Numbered from the stretch's first letter, positions 1 through 6,008 are shown. The stretch is 6,583 nucleotides of DNA from Candidatus Woesearchaeota archaeon (GCA_016203375.1 JACQMX010000005.1:1-6583); one strand, 5' to 3'. Made by a program: numbers and translations. Notes: generated by a model from the sequence alone, not told the origin.

Positions 1-34
1 CTTATATATAAAACTTGCGAAAACTAGTTTGCCC

Positions 35-47
35 AAACCTTTTAATA
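35..47 (+). promoter_or_regulatory. BRE/TATA promoter of the GTPase-dtdA operon
   Basis: AAACC (35-39) followed by TTTTAATA (40-47) matches the archaeal BRE + TATA layout and resembles the boxes upstream of other genes in this window. Its centre lies about 26 nt before the ATG at 70, which would make the transcript leaderless; there is no Shine-Dalgarno sequence before that ATG. A second AT box, TATATATAAA at 4-13, could instead start a transcript near 34. Confidence 0.6.
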
Positions 48-69
48 GGCACGCCCGCACGACCAAACC

Positions 70-828
70 ATGGCAAACTATTGGGACATCGTTAACAAGG
101 TCATTCGACAATCGGATGTTCTCCTATTTGTCCTCGACACAAGGCAGCCAGATGAAACGCGCAATCCGGAGATCGAGAGAAAGATCAGGACATTAGGCAA
201 ACGACTATTGTATGTGCTCAATAAATGCGATCTTGTATCCAAAGAGCGATTGGCAGAAACCACGGCGCGCTTGACGCCAAGTGTGTATGTTTCCTGCACT
301 AAATTCTATGGTGCCACAAAGTTGCGCGAAGCTATTCTTCGATATGGGACGCCGATAGCAAAACACTTTGGACGCAAACAAATCTATATTGGCGTTATTG
401 GATATCCTAATGTCGGCAAATCTTCAGTAATTAATCTCCTAAAAGGAAAAGGCGCTGCACCAACAAGCCCACAGGCGGGATTTACCCGAGGATACCAATT
501 TATCCGAATAAGTGATAGAATTCTTCTTGTCGATACTCCTGGTGTTTTGGCTCGCGGACGGAATGATGAAATTTTCGCCGCAAAGATCGGGGCAAAAAAT
601 CCATCTGCTCTTAAAGATCCCGATCTTGCAGCCATAGAACTCATTGAAGAGCTAGAAGGTGTTATTGAAAAGTATTATCATGCTGAACCTGGAAAAGATG
701 CGGAAGAAACACTCCACCGCATAGCAAAAAAACAGAATTATTTAAAGCGTGGTGGCGAACCGGATATCGACAGAATGGCGCGAAGGATTATTCAAGACTG
801 GCAACATGGGAAGATAAAGAGGGAGTAA
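70..828 (+). CDS. Circularly permuted GTPase, YlqF/YawG family
   Basis: This 252-residue soluble GTPase has its G motifs in permuted order. G4 NKCD is at residues 51-54, a G5-like SCT at 75-77, the Walker A/G1 loop GYPNVGKSS at 111-119, the G2 Thr within FTRG at 138-141 and G3 DTPG at 155-158. A helical tail follows from about residue 165. This G4-G5-G1-G2-G3 order is diagnostic of the YlqF/YawG/YjeQ group, whose characterised members hydrolyse GTP while helping late large-subunit ribosome assembly; that role here is inferred from the family. The N-terminal SDVLLFVLDTR stretch and the AAKIGA...DPDLAAIELIEEL region also fit archaeal YlqF-like proteins. The protein is compact compared with bacterial YlqF. 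The start at 70 is supported by the TATA box 26 nt upstream. dtdA follows after 5 nt, so the two are probably one operon devoted to translation. Confidence 0.9.
   Translation: MANYWDIVNKVIRQSDVLLFVLDTRQPDETRNPEIERKIRTLGKRLLYVLNKCDLVSKERLAETTARLTPSVYVSCTKFYGATKLREAILRYGTPIAKHFGRKQIYIGVIGYPNVGKSSVINLLKGKGAAPTSPQAGFTRGYQFIRISDRILLVDTPGVLARGRNDEIFAAKIGAKNPSALKDPDLAAIELIEELEGVIEKYYHAEPGKDAEETLHRIAKKQNYLKRGGEPDIDRMARRIIQDWQHGKIKRE
822..825 (+). promoter_or_regulatory. Shine-Dalgarno sequence of dtdA
   Basis: GGAG (inside GAGGGAG, 819-825) lies 8 nt before the ATG at 834 and overlaps the last codons of the GTPase gene. An internal operon gene with a Shine-Dalgarno sequence, behind a first gene that lacks one, is the usual archaeal pattern. 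Confidence 0.5.
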
Positions 829-833
829 GTGAA

Positions 834-1658
834 ATGAACATCGCCCTCATCATTTCTACCTGTGATTATGCAGGCCTGAACATCCAGCAGGCGCTCTTCA
901 AGCATGCTCCTTTCAATCAACGGAAGGAGCATTTTGAAGATAAGCCAATACATGAATGGCAAACATCATTGCATACCGTGCGAACGTACATGACAGATGA
1001 TTGGTGTGTTGAGGCAGAAAATATTGATTCTCGGATCAAATGGCCTGCATGCGAGCTTATTATTTTTCCCATTACCCACCGCAGCGCAGAAGGTGTGCCG
1101 TCGCTCACGGTGCACACTCCGGGCAATTGGGATAAGGCCGAACTTGGGGGAAAACCACGATGGCTGCCCATGACACATGCGCCATTGATGAAGTTTGCCT
1201 TGCAAACCCTCAAGAAAGAAGCAAGTGAAACAAGCCATAATGTGACAATGGAAGCAACACATCATGGCCCATACGTCGAAAAACCAATTTTTTTCATTGA
1301 AATTGGTTCGAGCGAAGAGCAATGGAAAGATCCGGTAATGGGCGAAATTATCGCTAAAACATTGATTTATGTTCTTTCTCAGCCAATTCCAGAATGCAAA
1401 ATAGCTATTGGCATTGGCGGTCCGCATTATATGCCAAACTTCAATAATATAGCGCTCAATACAGATATTGCCGTAGGCCATGTCTGCCCGAAGTATAATC
1501 TTTCTCACCTTGATAGGGAGATGATACAAAAGGCAATGTGCGCGTCAAATGCCAGTTTTGTACTCCTTGATTGGAAAGGCATGGGACAAGAGAAAGAACG
1601 AATTGTGGCATTGCTGGATGAGCTCAAGATAAAGTGGGAGAAGACGCAGAAGTATTAA
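834..1658 (+). CDS. dtdA: D-aminoacyl-tRNA deacylase (DtdA/DTD2 type)
   Basis: This 274-residue protein matches the archaeal/plant DTD2 family, which hydrolyses the ester bond of D-aminoacyl-tRNAs so that D-amino acids are kept out of translation. Conserved blocks are visible in order: THRSAEG..SLTVHTPGNW at 81-99, EATHHGP at 140-146, EIGSSEEQW at 156-164, GGPHYMP at 195-201, GHVCPKY at 215-221 and DWKG at 246-249. The histidine-rich THHGP and GPHY segments are those expected around the metal-dependent active site; that assignment rests on family knowledge. Length is normal for the family and there is no signal peptide or membrane segment. The gene lies 5 nt after the GTPase gene and has a Shine-Dalgarno sequence. 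Its TAA overlaps the stop codon of the convergent gene on the other strand. Confidence 0.93.
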   Translation: MNIALIISTCDYAGLNIQQALFKHAPFNQRKEHFEDKPIHEWQTSLHTVRTYMTDDWCVEAENIDSRIKWPACELIIFPITHRSAEGVPSLTVHTPGNWDKAELGGKPRWLPMTHAPLMKFALQTLKKEASETSHNVTMEATHHGPYVEKPIFFIEIGSSEEQWKDPVMGEIIAKTLIYVLSQPIPECKIAIGIGGPHYMPNFNNIALNTDIAVGHVCPKYNLSHLDREMIQKAMCASNASFVLLDWKGMGQEKERIVALLDELKIKWEKTQKY

Positions 1659-2059
1659 GCGTGATGGTAGCGTGTCATGTGGTCATAAAATGTTGTTCTT
1701 AATTCTTTTACTTCTGCTTCAATATGATCCAAACGTGTTTCAATACGAGCTACACTATGTTCTAAAGTATGTACACTGTGATTTAAACCATAAACCTCCT
1801 TGCGCAATATGATCAACGTTCGATTAATATCACCCATTTGAATACCAAAAGTATAAACAGCACCCAATAACATAACCATAAAACCAACAAATGGAAGTCC
1901 TTCTTGCCAAGGTGGTGATTGAATATACCCTAACATTTTCAGAACAGTCCAAATAAAGACAATAGCAAAACCTAGCCACATGACAATAGTTGCTATAATG
2001 ATCTTTAATGAGGGTTTTAACAAATTACCATAATCCTTGTTGCCGTTGTAATGTTCCAT
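1655..2059 (-). CDS. Small two-helix membrane protein with heptad coiled coil
   Basis: I do not recognise a named family. The 134-residue product has hydrophobic helices at about 18-43 and 55-74, joined by a short loop (SPPWQEG). The second runs straight into a helix whose hydrophobic residues alternate by 4 and 3 without a break: I78, L82, L85, V89, L92, V96, L99, V103, I106, L110, I113, V117, L120, F124. This is a strong coiled coil of about seven heptads, rich in His, Glu and Arg, so an oligomeric membrane-anchored stalk is likely. The reading frame stays open upstream to an ATG at 2173, but a TATA box at 2083-2090 sits 26 nt before the ATG at 2059, so the shorter leaderless form is preferred. 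The 3' end overlaps dtdA by 4 nt tail to tail. No function can be assigned. Confidence 0.75.
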   Translation of the reverse strand: MEHYNGNKDYGNLLKPSLKIIIATIVMWLGFAIVFIWTVLKMLGYIQSPPWQEGLPFVGFMVMLLGAVYTFGIQMGDINRTLIILRKEVYGLNHSVHTLEHSVARIETRLDHIEAEVKELRTTFYDHMTRYHHA

Positions 2060-2082
2060 AACAGAATGTAATGTGACGCAAC

Positions 2083-2095
2083 TTAATAAACTTTT
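2083..2095 (-). promoter_or_regulatory. BRE/TATA promoter of the membrane coiled-coil gene
   Basis: On the minus strand, AAAAG (2095-2091) is followed by TTTATTAA (2090-2083). The centre is about 26 nt from position 2060, so transcription would begin at or next to the ATG at 2059, giving a leaderless mRNA. No Shine-Dalgarno sequence precedes that ATG. Confidence 0.6.
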
Positions 2096-2253
2096 ACCCA
2101 AAAATACCGTAAATTTTCCGACGGTAACGAAGAGGTTTCTAAGGAGAAGAAAAATTATTCTCGTTGAAGGCAATAAATCGAATGATTTCCGAATTGGTTG
2201 TAAATATTTTCATGAACCAGAGAAAAAATATCAACAGATAGCTTTAGTAGTTG
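2096..2253. other. Intergenic spacer between AMP phosphorylase and membrane coiled-coil gene
   Basis: This AT-rich spacer separates two leftward genes. Apart from the T6 terminator at 2223-2228 and a weak 5-bp hairpin (TGGTT...AACCA), nothing is recognisable in it. The open frames across it lack promoters and ribosome binding sites. Confidence 0.5.
2223..2228 (-). terminator. Oligo-T terminator of the transporter-AMP phosphorylase operon
   Basis: The minus strand reads TATTTTTTCTC about 25 nt after the AMP phosphorylase stop codon. A T6 tract in an AT-rich context is a standard archaeal termination signal. There is no stable stem in front of it. Confidence 0.5.
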
Positions 2254-3756
2254 TTATCGACTATTAATTACAACCCCACAAATCTCTTTCCATACCTCCA
2301 AAGCATACTCAAGCCGCTCTTGATTCTCTGCGTAGATGGTAAACAGCTTCTCGCCGCGCCGCACGGCATCTCCCACATGATGATAGAGATAGATTCCTGC
2401 ACCATGATCCTTCGGACAGCCGGCAACGCGCGCTATCTTCGAGATACAGAGATTATCAATGTGCCTAATAACACCAGATTTTGGCGACATAATATTAATC
2501 ATATACTTGCCTATCTTGATATCCTGTGTACTCTTAATCTTCGCCCCTTGCGCAATGATAATATCCCACATTTTCTTGTACGCCTTGCCAGAGTGCAATA
2601 GCTGTTCAGCAAGTTTTTCCCCTTGGCCTTTCTTGCACTTGCCAGTCATCTCGAAAACTTCTGCTGCGAGACGAATTGCTTTTCTGCGAAGAGAGTATGG
2701 CTGTCGAGGATCGTTCTTCAACATCCACATGACATCCCTTGCTTCTAAAGCAGGCCCAATACCATTACCTATTGGTTCAGAACCTTCGGTAATGATAACA
2801 TGGGTTTTTATTTTCAAAGCTTTGCCTGTTTTCTCGAACTGCTGCTTCAAGTGCAAAGCCGCTTTTCGAGATTCAATTTTTGTACCTTTCCCAACAGGAA
2901 TATCAATAAGCACATAGTTTGAACCAACAGAACCTTTTTTCGCCATGATGGAAGCTAACAATTGGCCCTCAGGATCAAGGCTGAGAGGATGTTCGACATT
3001 GATAATCGCGTCATCAGCTGGAGCGAGACTCACCGCGCCTCCCCAGGTGATACACGCTCCAACTTTTTTTAGCACTCGCTTAATCTGATGAATATCAAGC
3101 GCAACATTCGCTAACACTTCCATAGTATCTGCGGTGCCTGCAGGCGAGGTTATTGCGCGCGAAGACGTTTTCGGAATGAAAAAACCAGCAGCTGCTACAA
3201 TAGGAACAGCGGCCATCGTCGTACGATTGCCGGCAACGCCACCAATGCAATGCTTGTCAACCACCAGTTTTCGCCGATTAAATTTGAGGCGATCACCAGT
3301 GTCAATCATTGCTCTGGCTAATGCAACAGTTTCTCTCATCGACATACCATGTGTATAATTCCCTGCAACATAATAAGTTAATTCGATATCCGTAAGTTTC
3401 CCATCAACAACGTCTTTGATTATAGCATGGATCTCAGAAGAGGTAAGCTCTCTACCATCAAGCTTATGTTTTATATGATTAATTGATTCTGGTTTTTTCT
3501 CCATCCAGATATCAACCGGATCACCTGTGGTGGCGTGCAACTTCTGGAGCACTTCATCAAAAAGACCAATATGGCCTCGAGGGACTGCTCGCTCCGATTT
3601 CGCGTAATCTACCACAACTATCGTTTCAATTTTTCCTCGAGCAATGCGAATACGATCAGCGGGATGAAGATCGAGCAAGGCAGCATCATGTTGGTTGAGT
3701 GTCGCGATAAGCACACCGCCAGTGGCGATGGCCATGTCCTTAACCACTAATTTCAT
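2254..3756 (-). CDS. deoA: AMP phosphorylase
   Basis: The 500-residue enzyme belongs to the archaeal branch of the thymidine phosphorylase family. It splits AMP (also CMP/UMP in characterised members) with phosphate to give the base and ribose 1,5-bisphosphate, which R15P isomerase and form III RuBisCO use. The archaea-specific N-terminal domain spans about 1-85. The phosphate/nucleotide loop KHCIGGVAGNRTT is at 168-180, and SRAITSPAGTADTMEVLA, the family signature, starts at 199. D261, the likely proton donor by analogy with the Thermococcus enzyme, is followed by S269 and K293. The C-terminal PYNP-like domain covers about 415-500. The frame is open 20 codons further upstream, but MKLVVKDM at 3756 gives family length and follows GAGGG with 6-nt spacing. 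Cys170 sits where bacterial thymidine phosphorylase has Ser. The gene overlaps the transporter gene by 17 nt, suggesting translational coupling. Confidence 0.95.
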   Translation of the reverse strand: MKLVVKDMAIATGGVLIATLNQHDAALLDLHPADRIRIARGKIETIVVVDYAKSERAVPRGHIGLFDEVLQKLHATTGDPVDIWMEKKPESINHIKHKLDGRELTSSEIHAIIKDVVDGKLTDIELTYYVAGNYTHGMSMRETVALARAMIDTGDRLKFNRRKLVVDKHCIGGVAGNRTTMAAVPIVAAAGFFIPKTSSRAITSPAGTADTMEVLANVALDIHQIKRVLKKVGACITWGGAVSLAPADDAIINVEHPLSLDPEGQLLASIMAKKGSVGSNYVLIDIPVGKGTKIESRKAALHLKQQFEKTGKALKIKTHVIITEGSEPIGNGIGPALEARDVMWMLKNDPRQPYSLRRKAIRLAAEVFEMTGKCKKGQGEKLAEQLLHSGKAYKKMWDIIIAQGAKIKSTQDIKIGKYMINIMSPKSGVIRHIDNLCISKIARVAGCPKDHGAGIYLYHHVGDAVRRGEKLFTIYAENQERLEYALEVWKEICGVVINSR

Positions 3757-4843
3757 GTCTGTCCCTCTTGTAGATATCAATAAATGACACAAGTAAGGCC
3801 AAGACCAGCGGTCCAACGATGACGCCTATTGGGCCAAGAAAACGAAGGCCGCCAAACAAGCCAATTATCACCAGCACTGGATGCAACTTTGCTTCCTTGC
3901 TGATAACGCGAGGCTTGATAAGGTTGTCAACAAGAGAAATAATAAAGGTACCATACAGCAAGAGACCAATGCCTTTACCGATCATGGTGGAATCCGCATT
4001 GAGATAGCCGTTAATGAGCACGATAAGCGAAGCGGGCAACCAAACAATGGCTGTGCCAACAAAGGGAATCAGGGCGGCAAACGTGAGCAAGAGTCCAAGA
4101 AATATTGGGGAAGGCACGTCAAAGATGAGGAAGCCAATCGTGCCAACAATGCCCTGCACAAGGGCAATAATGATTATGCCATACACCGTAGCGAAAATGA
4201 CATCTTGGGAACGCTGGATGAGATCCTCTTTAAAGTGCGGCTTGAGTGGGAGTATGTCCTTGAGCCAAAGCATTACATTCTTGCCATCACGAAAGGAATA
4301 AAAGAGGACAAAGATAAAGATGAAAAGCTTGAGCACAAAACGGGGGATGGAAAGGAAGATACTGGATGTATAATCAAGCACAAATGATGCCGCGTGCGTT
4401 AGCGCGTTATTCACATAAAAAACAATTTGCTGATTCGAGAGAAACGCTTTGATATTGTTATTGAGCGTGCACAAGAATCCCTCAACGCATGGCGCCTCGC
4501 CAAAAAGTTCTCCGCTTAGAAGCTTTTGTTTTGCAAGCAGATAGAATGTTGTGATATCACCAGAGATGGAATAAAAAAATATAGTGAGGGGAATCGAGAC
4601 AAGAACAAATATAAGGACAGTGGCAAGAAAGGCAGAAAAATTTGGCATTCCGAGATACCGTTGAAGCTTATCGTAGACAGGATAAAAGATGTACGCAACC
4701 ACGATACCTGTAAGTATGGCTCGAAAGTACGGCTTAATCACAAAAAATGCTAAAACGAGGATGGCAAAGAAACATATCCAGAAGAAGTGTTTTGTGTGAT
4801 TTCTCGGTTTAGGCGCATGAACGTCGTTTTGGATGATGATCAC
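3740..4843 (-). CDS. AI-2E/PerM-family membrane transporter
   Basis: The 367-residue polytopic protein belongs to the AI-2E transporter (PerM/UPF0118) family. Hydrophobic segments lie at about 19-36, 40-55, 70-92, 160-184, 216-241, 246-278, 288-306 and 321-356. The extended soluble insert at about 95-155 and the C-terminal signature DNLIKPRVIS (306-315), followed by HPVLVIIGLFGGLRFLGPIG (321-340), are typical. Family members have been linked to autoinducer-2 export and to Na+/H+ exchange; the substrate here cannot be told from sequence, and AI-2 itself is unlikely to be the general substrate in archaea. The start is a GTG at 4843, about 9 nt after the transcription start predicted from the TATA box at 4875-4882; no in-frame ATG is nearby. 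The stop codon lies within the AMP phosphorylase gene (17-nt overlap), so both are expressed from one transcript. Confidence 0.9.
   Translation of the reverse strand: MIIIQNDVHAPKPRNHTKHFFWICFFAILVLAFFVIKPYFRAILTGIVVAYIFYPVYDKLQRYLGMPNFSAFLATVLIFVLVSIPLTIFFYSISGDITTFYLLAKQKLLSGELFGEAPCVEGFLCTLNNNIKAFLSNQQIVFYVNNALTHAASFVLDYTSSIFLSIPRFVLKLFIFIFVLFYSFRDGKNVMLWLKDILPLKPHFKEDLIQRSQDVIFATVYGIIIIALVQGIVGTIGFLIFDVPSPIFLGLLLTFAALIPFVGTAIVWLPASLIVLINGYLNADSTMIGKGIGLLLYGTFIISLVDNLIKPRVISKEAKLHPVLVIIGLFGGLRFLGPIGVIVGPLVLALLVSFIDIYKRDRHEISG
3763..3767 (-). promoter_or_regulatory. Shine-Dalgarno sequence deciding the AMP phosphorylase start
   Basis: GAGGG on the minus strand ends 6 nt before the ATG at 3756, inside the last codons of the transporter gene. 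It supports the internal ATG over the longer frame that begins at 3816. Confidence 0.65.
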
Positions 4844-4873
4844 CTGATTTTCTCTAGAAATAGTGTATGGCTG

Positions 4874-4886
4874 CTATTTAAAGGTT
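4874..4886 (-). promoter_or_regulatory. BRE/TATA promoter of the transporter-AMP phosphorylase operon
   Basis: The minus strand reads AACCTTTAAATAG, with TTTAAATA at 4882-4875. The predicted transcription start is near 4852, giving a leader of about 9 nt before the GTG. The box is nearly identical to that at 35-48 upstream of the GTPase operon. A second box-like motif, CCTTATTATTC, lies 13-25 nt further upstream. Confidence 0.65.
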
Positions 4887-4962
4887 ATGAATAATAAGGC
4901 TTAGTAGAAAGCCTGTTTCGCCACCAATATTTGTGTTGCGTTACCATATATATCTTCCTTCC

Positions 4963-5162
4963 GTCGAGCAAGCGATGCGTAACGCTTGATGCTCGACAAC
5001 CGTATGCCTTTAGTTTATGTATAGAGCCAAAGCACAAGGTTGCAGCCCTGGAAGCTTCTTCACGGCTTGGGCTGTGGAATGAGGAAAGTAGTGCAATAAA
5101 CGCTTATTGTTGCGAGCCCGGTGGCAACGAGCGCAGAGCCACGCTGCGCGAGAAAATTTTTT
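4963..5162 (+). ncRNA. Candidate structured RNA (hairpin chain ending in T6)
   Basis: Successive stems read along the plus strand are GTCGAGCA/TGCTCGAC (4963-4970 with 4990-4997, continued by AGCG/CGCT), AACC/GGTT (4998-5001 with 5038-5041), CAGCCC/GGGCTG (5043-5048 with 5069-5074), CAATAA/TTATTG (5094-5099 with 5104-5109, loop ACGC), TTGC/GCAA (5110-5113 with 5124-5127) and GCGCAG/CTGCGC (5131-5136 with 5144-5149). A T6 run follows at 5157-5162, so the last stem looks like a terminator. No Rfam family is recognised. The strand is uncertain: the T6 favours plus, whereas the best promoter-like box (5171-5181) points to minus. The only plus-strand TATA-like boxes, ATATATAT at 4946-4953 and CAATATTTG at 4925-4933, are imperfectly placed. 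Confidence 0.3.
5131..5162 (+). terminator. GC-rich stem followed by T6
   Basis: The 6-bp stem GCGCAG/CTGCGC with a 7-nt loop is followed after 7 nt by TTTTTT (5157-5162). It has the form of an intrinsic terminator on the plus strand, although no protein gene on that strand precedes it. It is best explained if an RNA is transcribed rightward here. Confidence 0.4.
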
Positions 5163-5170
5163 ACTAAGCC

Positions 5171-5181
5171 GAATAATAAGG
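5171..5181 (-). promoter_or_regulatory. Promoter-like CCTTATTATTC box
   Basis: The minus strand reads CCTTATTATTC, the same 11 bases as the likely promoter of the PH-like gene (5899-5909) and a motif at 4889-4899 upstream of the transporter promoter. If active it would start a leftward transcript near 5150, across the hairpin chain. No start codon is suitably placed for a leaderless protein. Confidence 0.3.
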
Positions 5182-5245
5182 CACTTACCGATATTCTTGA
5201 TACCCAGCATACCGCTATTGAGTATATCCACCATACTGTTGATAA

Positions 5246-5324
5246 CGCAAACTCGCCGCTCGCGGCTATCCACGGGCTAAAGCCAGTGGTTTTACGCCCC
5301 TCGCCTCTGACAGGCGAGTTTGCG
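5246..5324. repeat. Perfect 12-bp inverted repeat enclosing further hairpins
   Basis: CGCAAACTCGCC (5246-5257) is an exact inverse of GGCGAGTTTGCG (5313-5324). Between them lie CCAC-G-GGC-TAAA-GCC-A-GTGG (5270-5289). A competing 7-bp stem, CTCGCCT/AGGCGAG (5300-5306 with 5312-5318), overlaps the right arm. The nested, mutually exclusive pairings resemble a REP- or MITE-like palindromic element, but no transposase is present in the window and copies elsewhere cannot be checked. Confidence 0.65.
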
Positions 5325-5326
5325 GA

Positions 5327-5377
5327 ATTGAAAATCGTCGGACTAAAGTCCGAGGTATTAAACCGATGATTTTCAAT
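5327..5377. repeat. 15-bp inverted repeat with an internal TAAA hairpin
   Basis: ATTGAAAATCGTCGG (5327-5341) pairs with CCGATGATTTTCAAT (5363-5377), with one G-T pair. Inside, TCGGAC-TAAA-GTCCGA (5338-5353) forms a 6-bp hairpin that competes with the inner end of the outer stem. The right arm contains the stop codon of the leftward PH-like gene (5373-5375), so the structure could also act at the 3' end of that mRNA. Confidence 0.7.
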
Positions 5378-5855
5378 AACTGCGCATTCCTCCACCACGA
5401 GCTTGCGCGATAAGCCCTTGCGCATACGCAAGAACCTGTTCTGGCTCGGTAATGTGCTCGATGCGAAAGGCTGGCTGGAAGACCAGTGTACCGGTCTTAA
5501 AAAAAGAATCAAAGAGGTTGCGTTTCAACTGGACATTGCTTACGGAAGCCAGCTGAAGCGTTGCTGGCTTCCTTCCATAGAGCTCGACTCGATCTGGATA
5601 GAAATCGTATATTATTACTGTATATTTTCTATAAACATTAAGCACTTCTATTGCAAGAAGGAGAAAAAGAACACTCGCAATAGCATATGAAATATATACT
5701 GGTGGCTGCGTTGCCAGCACTCGATACTTAACAAATAAGTAAAGATTGAGTTGAACAGAAACATAGAAGATTATGCACAAGAGAAGCGTCTTAAGCGTAG
5801 TTGGTATCATAACACGCCGGATATTCGGCCTTGCAACATAGCTTGGTGCTGGCAT
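5373..5855 (-). CDS. Two-helix membrane protein with bacterial PH-like domain
   Basis: The 160-residue product has two membrane helices (about 20-42 and 52-74) followed by a beta-rich domain of about 76-151. The pattern YDFYPDRVELYGRK...LASVSNVQLKRN...FFKTGTLVFQPA.. ending in a short helix (EPEQVLAYAQGLIAQA) matches the bPH2/DUF304 (YdbS-like) membrane-associated PH domain. Characterised function is lacking in this group; a cytoplasmic domain anchored to the membrane is inferred. An ATG 13 codons upstream (5894) is also in frame, but the box at 5900-5912 puts the transcription start near 5877, and AGAGGT lies just before the ATG at 5855, so the shorter form is chosen. The final residues (GGGMRSY) and stop run into the inverted repeat at 5327-5377, so the tail may have been reshaped by that element. 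Confidence 0.75.
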   Translation of the reverse strand: MPAPSYVARPNIRRVMIPTTLKTLLLCIIFYVSVQLNLYLFVKYRVLATQPPVYISYAIASVLFLLLAIEVLNVYRKYTVIIYDFYPDRVELYGRKPATLQLASVSNVQLKRNLFDSFFKTGTLVFQPAFRIEHITEPEQVLAYAQGLIAQARGGGMRSY

Positions 5856-5858
5856 GGG

Positions 5859-5864
5859 ACCTCT
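5859..5864 (-). promoter_or_regulatory. Shine-Dalgarno sequence of the PH-like gene
   Basis: AGAGGT on the minus strand precedes the ATG at 5855 by 3 nt. The complementarity to the anti-Shine-Dalgarno is good but the spacing is short. It argues for this start over the ATG at 5894. Confidence 0.5.
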
Positions 5865-5899
5865 TTTTTGAACGAATAAAGCCACACATAGCATAGGGG

Positions 5900-5912
5900 A
5901 ATAATAAGGTTT
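5900..5912 (-). promoter_or_regulatory. BRE/TATA promoter of the PH-like gene
   Basis: The minus strand reads AAACC (5912-5908) then TTATTATT (5907-5900). The predicted transcription start is near 5877, leaving a leader of about 22 nt that contains the Shine-Dalgarno sequence. Confidence 0.55.
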
Positions 5913-6008
5913 CGGTGCAATAATTAGCTTAAATCCGATTTTGTTCTGTATGCTCCCTAATCCTTGAGAGCGTATAGAACGGAATTAATGAAATTCAAAG
6001 AATCAGGG

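Larger units (their letters stand above)
4887..5372. other. Long noncoding stretch rich in hairpins
   Basis: About 490 nt lie between the transporter promoter and the stop of the next leftward gene. Several open frames cross it on both strands, but they overlap one another, use no promoter or Shine-Dalgarno sequence at a suitable distance and resemble nothing I know. What is present is secondary structure: a short hairpin AGGCTT/AAGCCT at 4897-4914, a hairpin chain at 4963-5162 and nested inverted repeats at 5246-5377, listed separately. Confidence 0.6.

Noticed and set aside
2060..2173. N-terminal extension of the membrane coiled-coil gene to an ATG at 2173
   Set aside because: The extension contains the gene's well-placed TATA box, which predicts transcription starting at the ATG at 2059.
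5081..5089. GAGGAAAGT, matching the conserved CR-I block of RNase P RNA
   Set aside because: The bases after it do not continue the GAGGAAAGTCC consensus, no CR-V-like ACAGAA block lies downstream at a suitable distance, and the flanking stems do not form P1-P4. A chance match is more likely.
5010..5273. Leftward 87-codon open frame
   Set aside because: The sequence 26 nt before its possible ATGs is GC-rich hairpin with no TATA box, no Shine-Dalgarno is present, and the product resembles no family.
5121..5369. Rightward 82-codon open frame with a plausible helical stretch
   Set aside because: Its first part spans the terminator-like stem and T6 and its second part spans the inverted repeats; no ribosome binding site or promoter fits.
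5060..5512. Leftward open frame with membrane-like C-terminal half
   Set aside because: Its N-terminal half is antisense-free overlap with the same-strand PH-like gene in another frame, there is no start with promoter or Shine-Dalgarno, and it crosses both palindromes.
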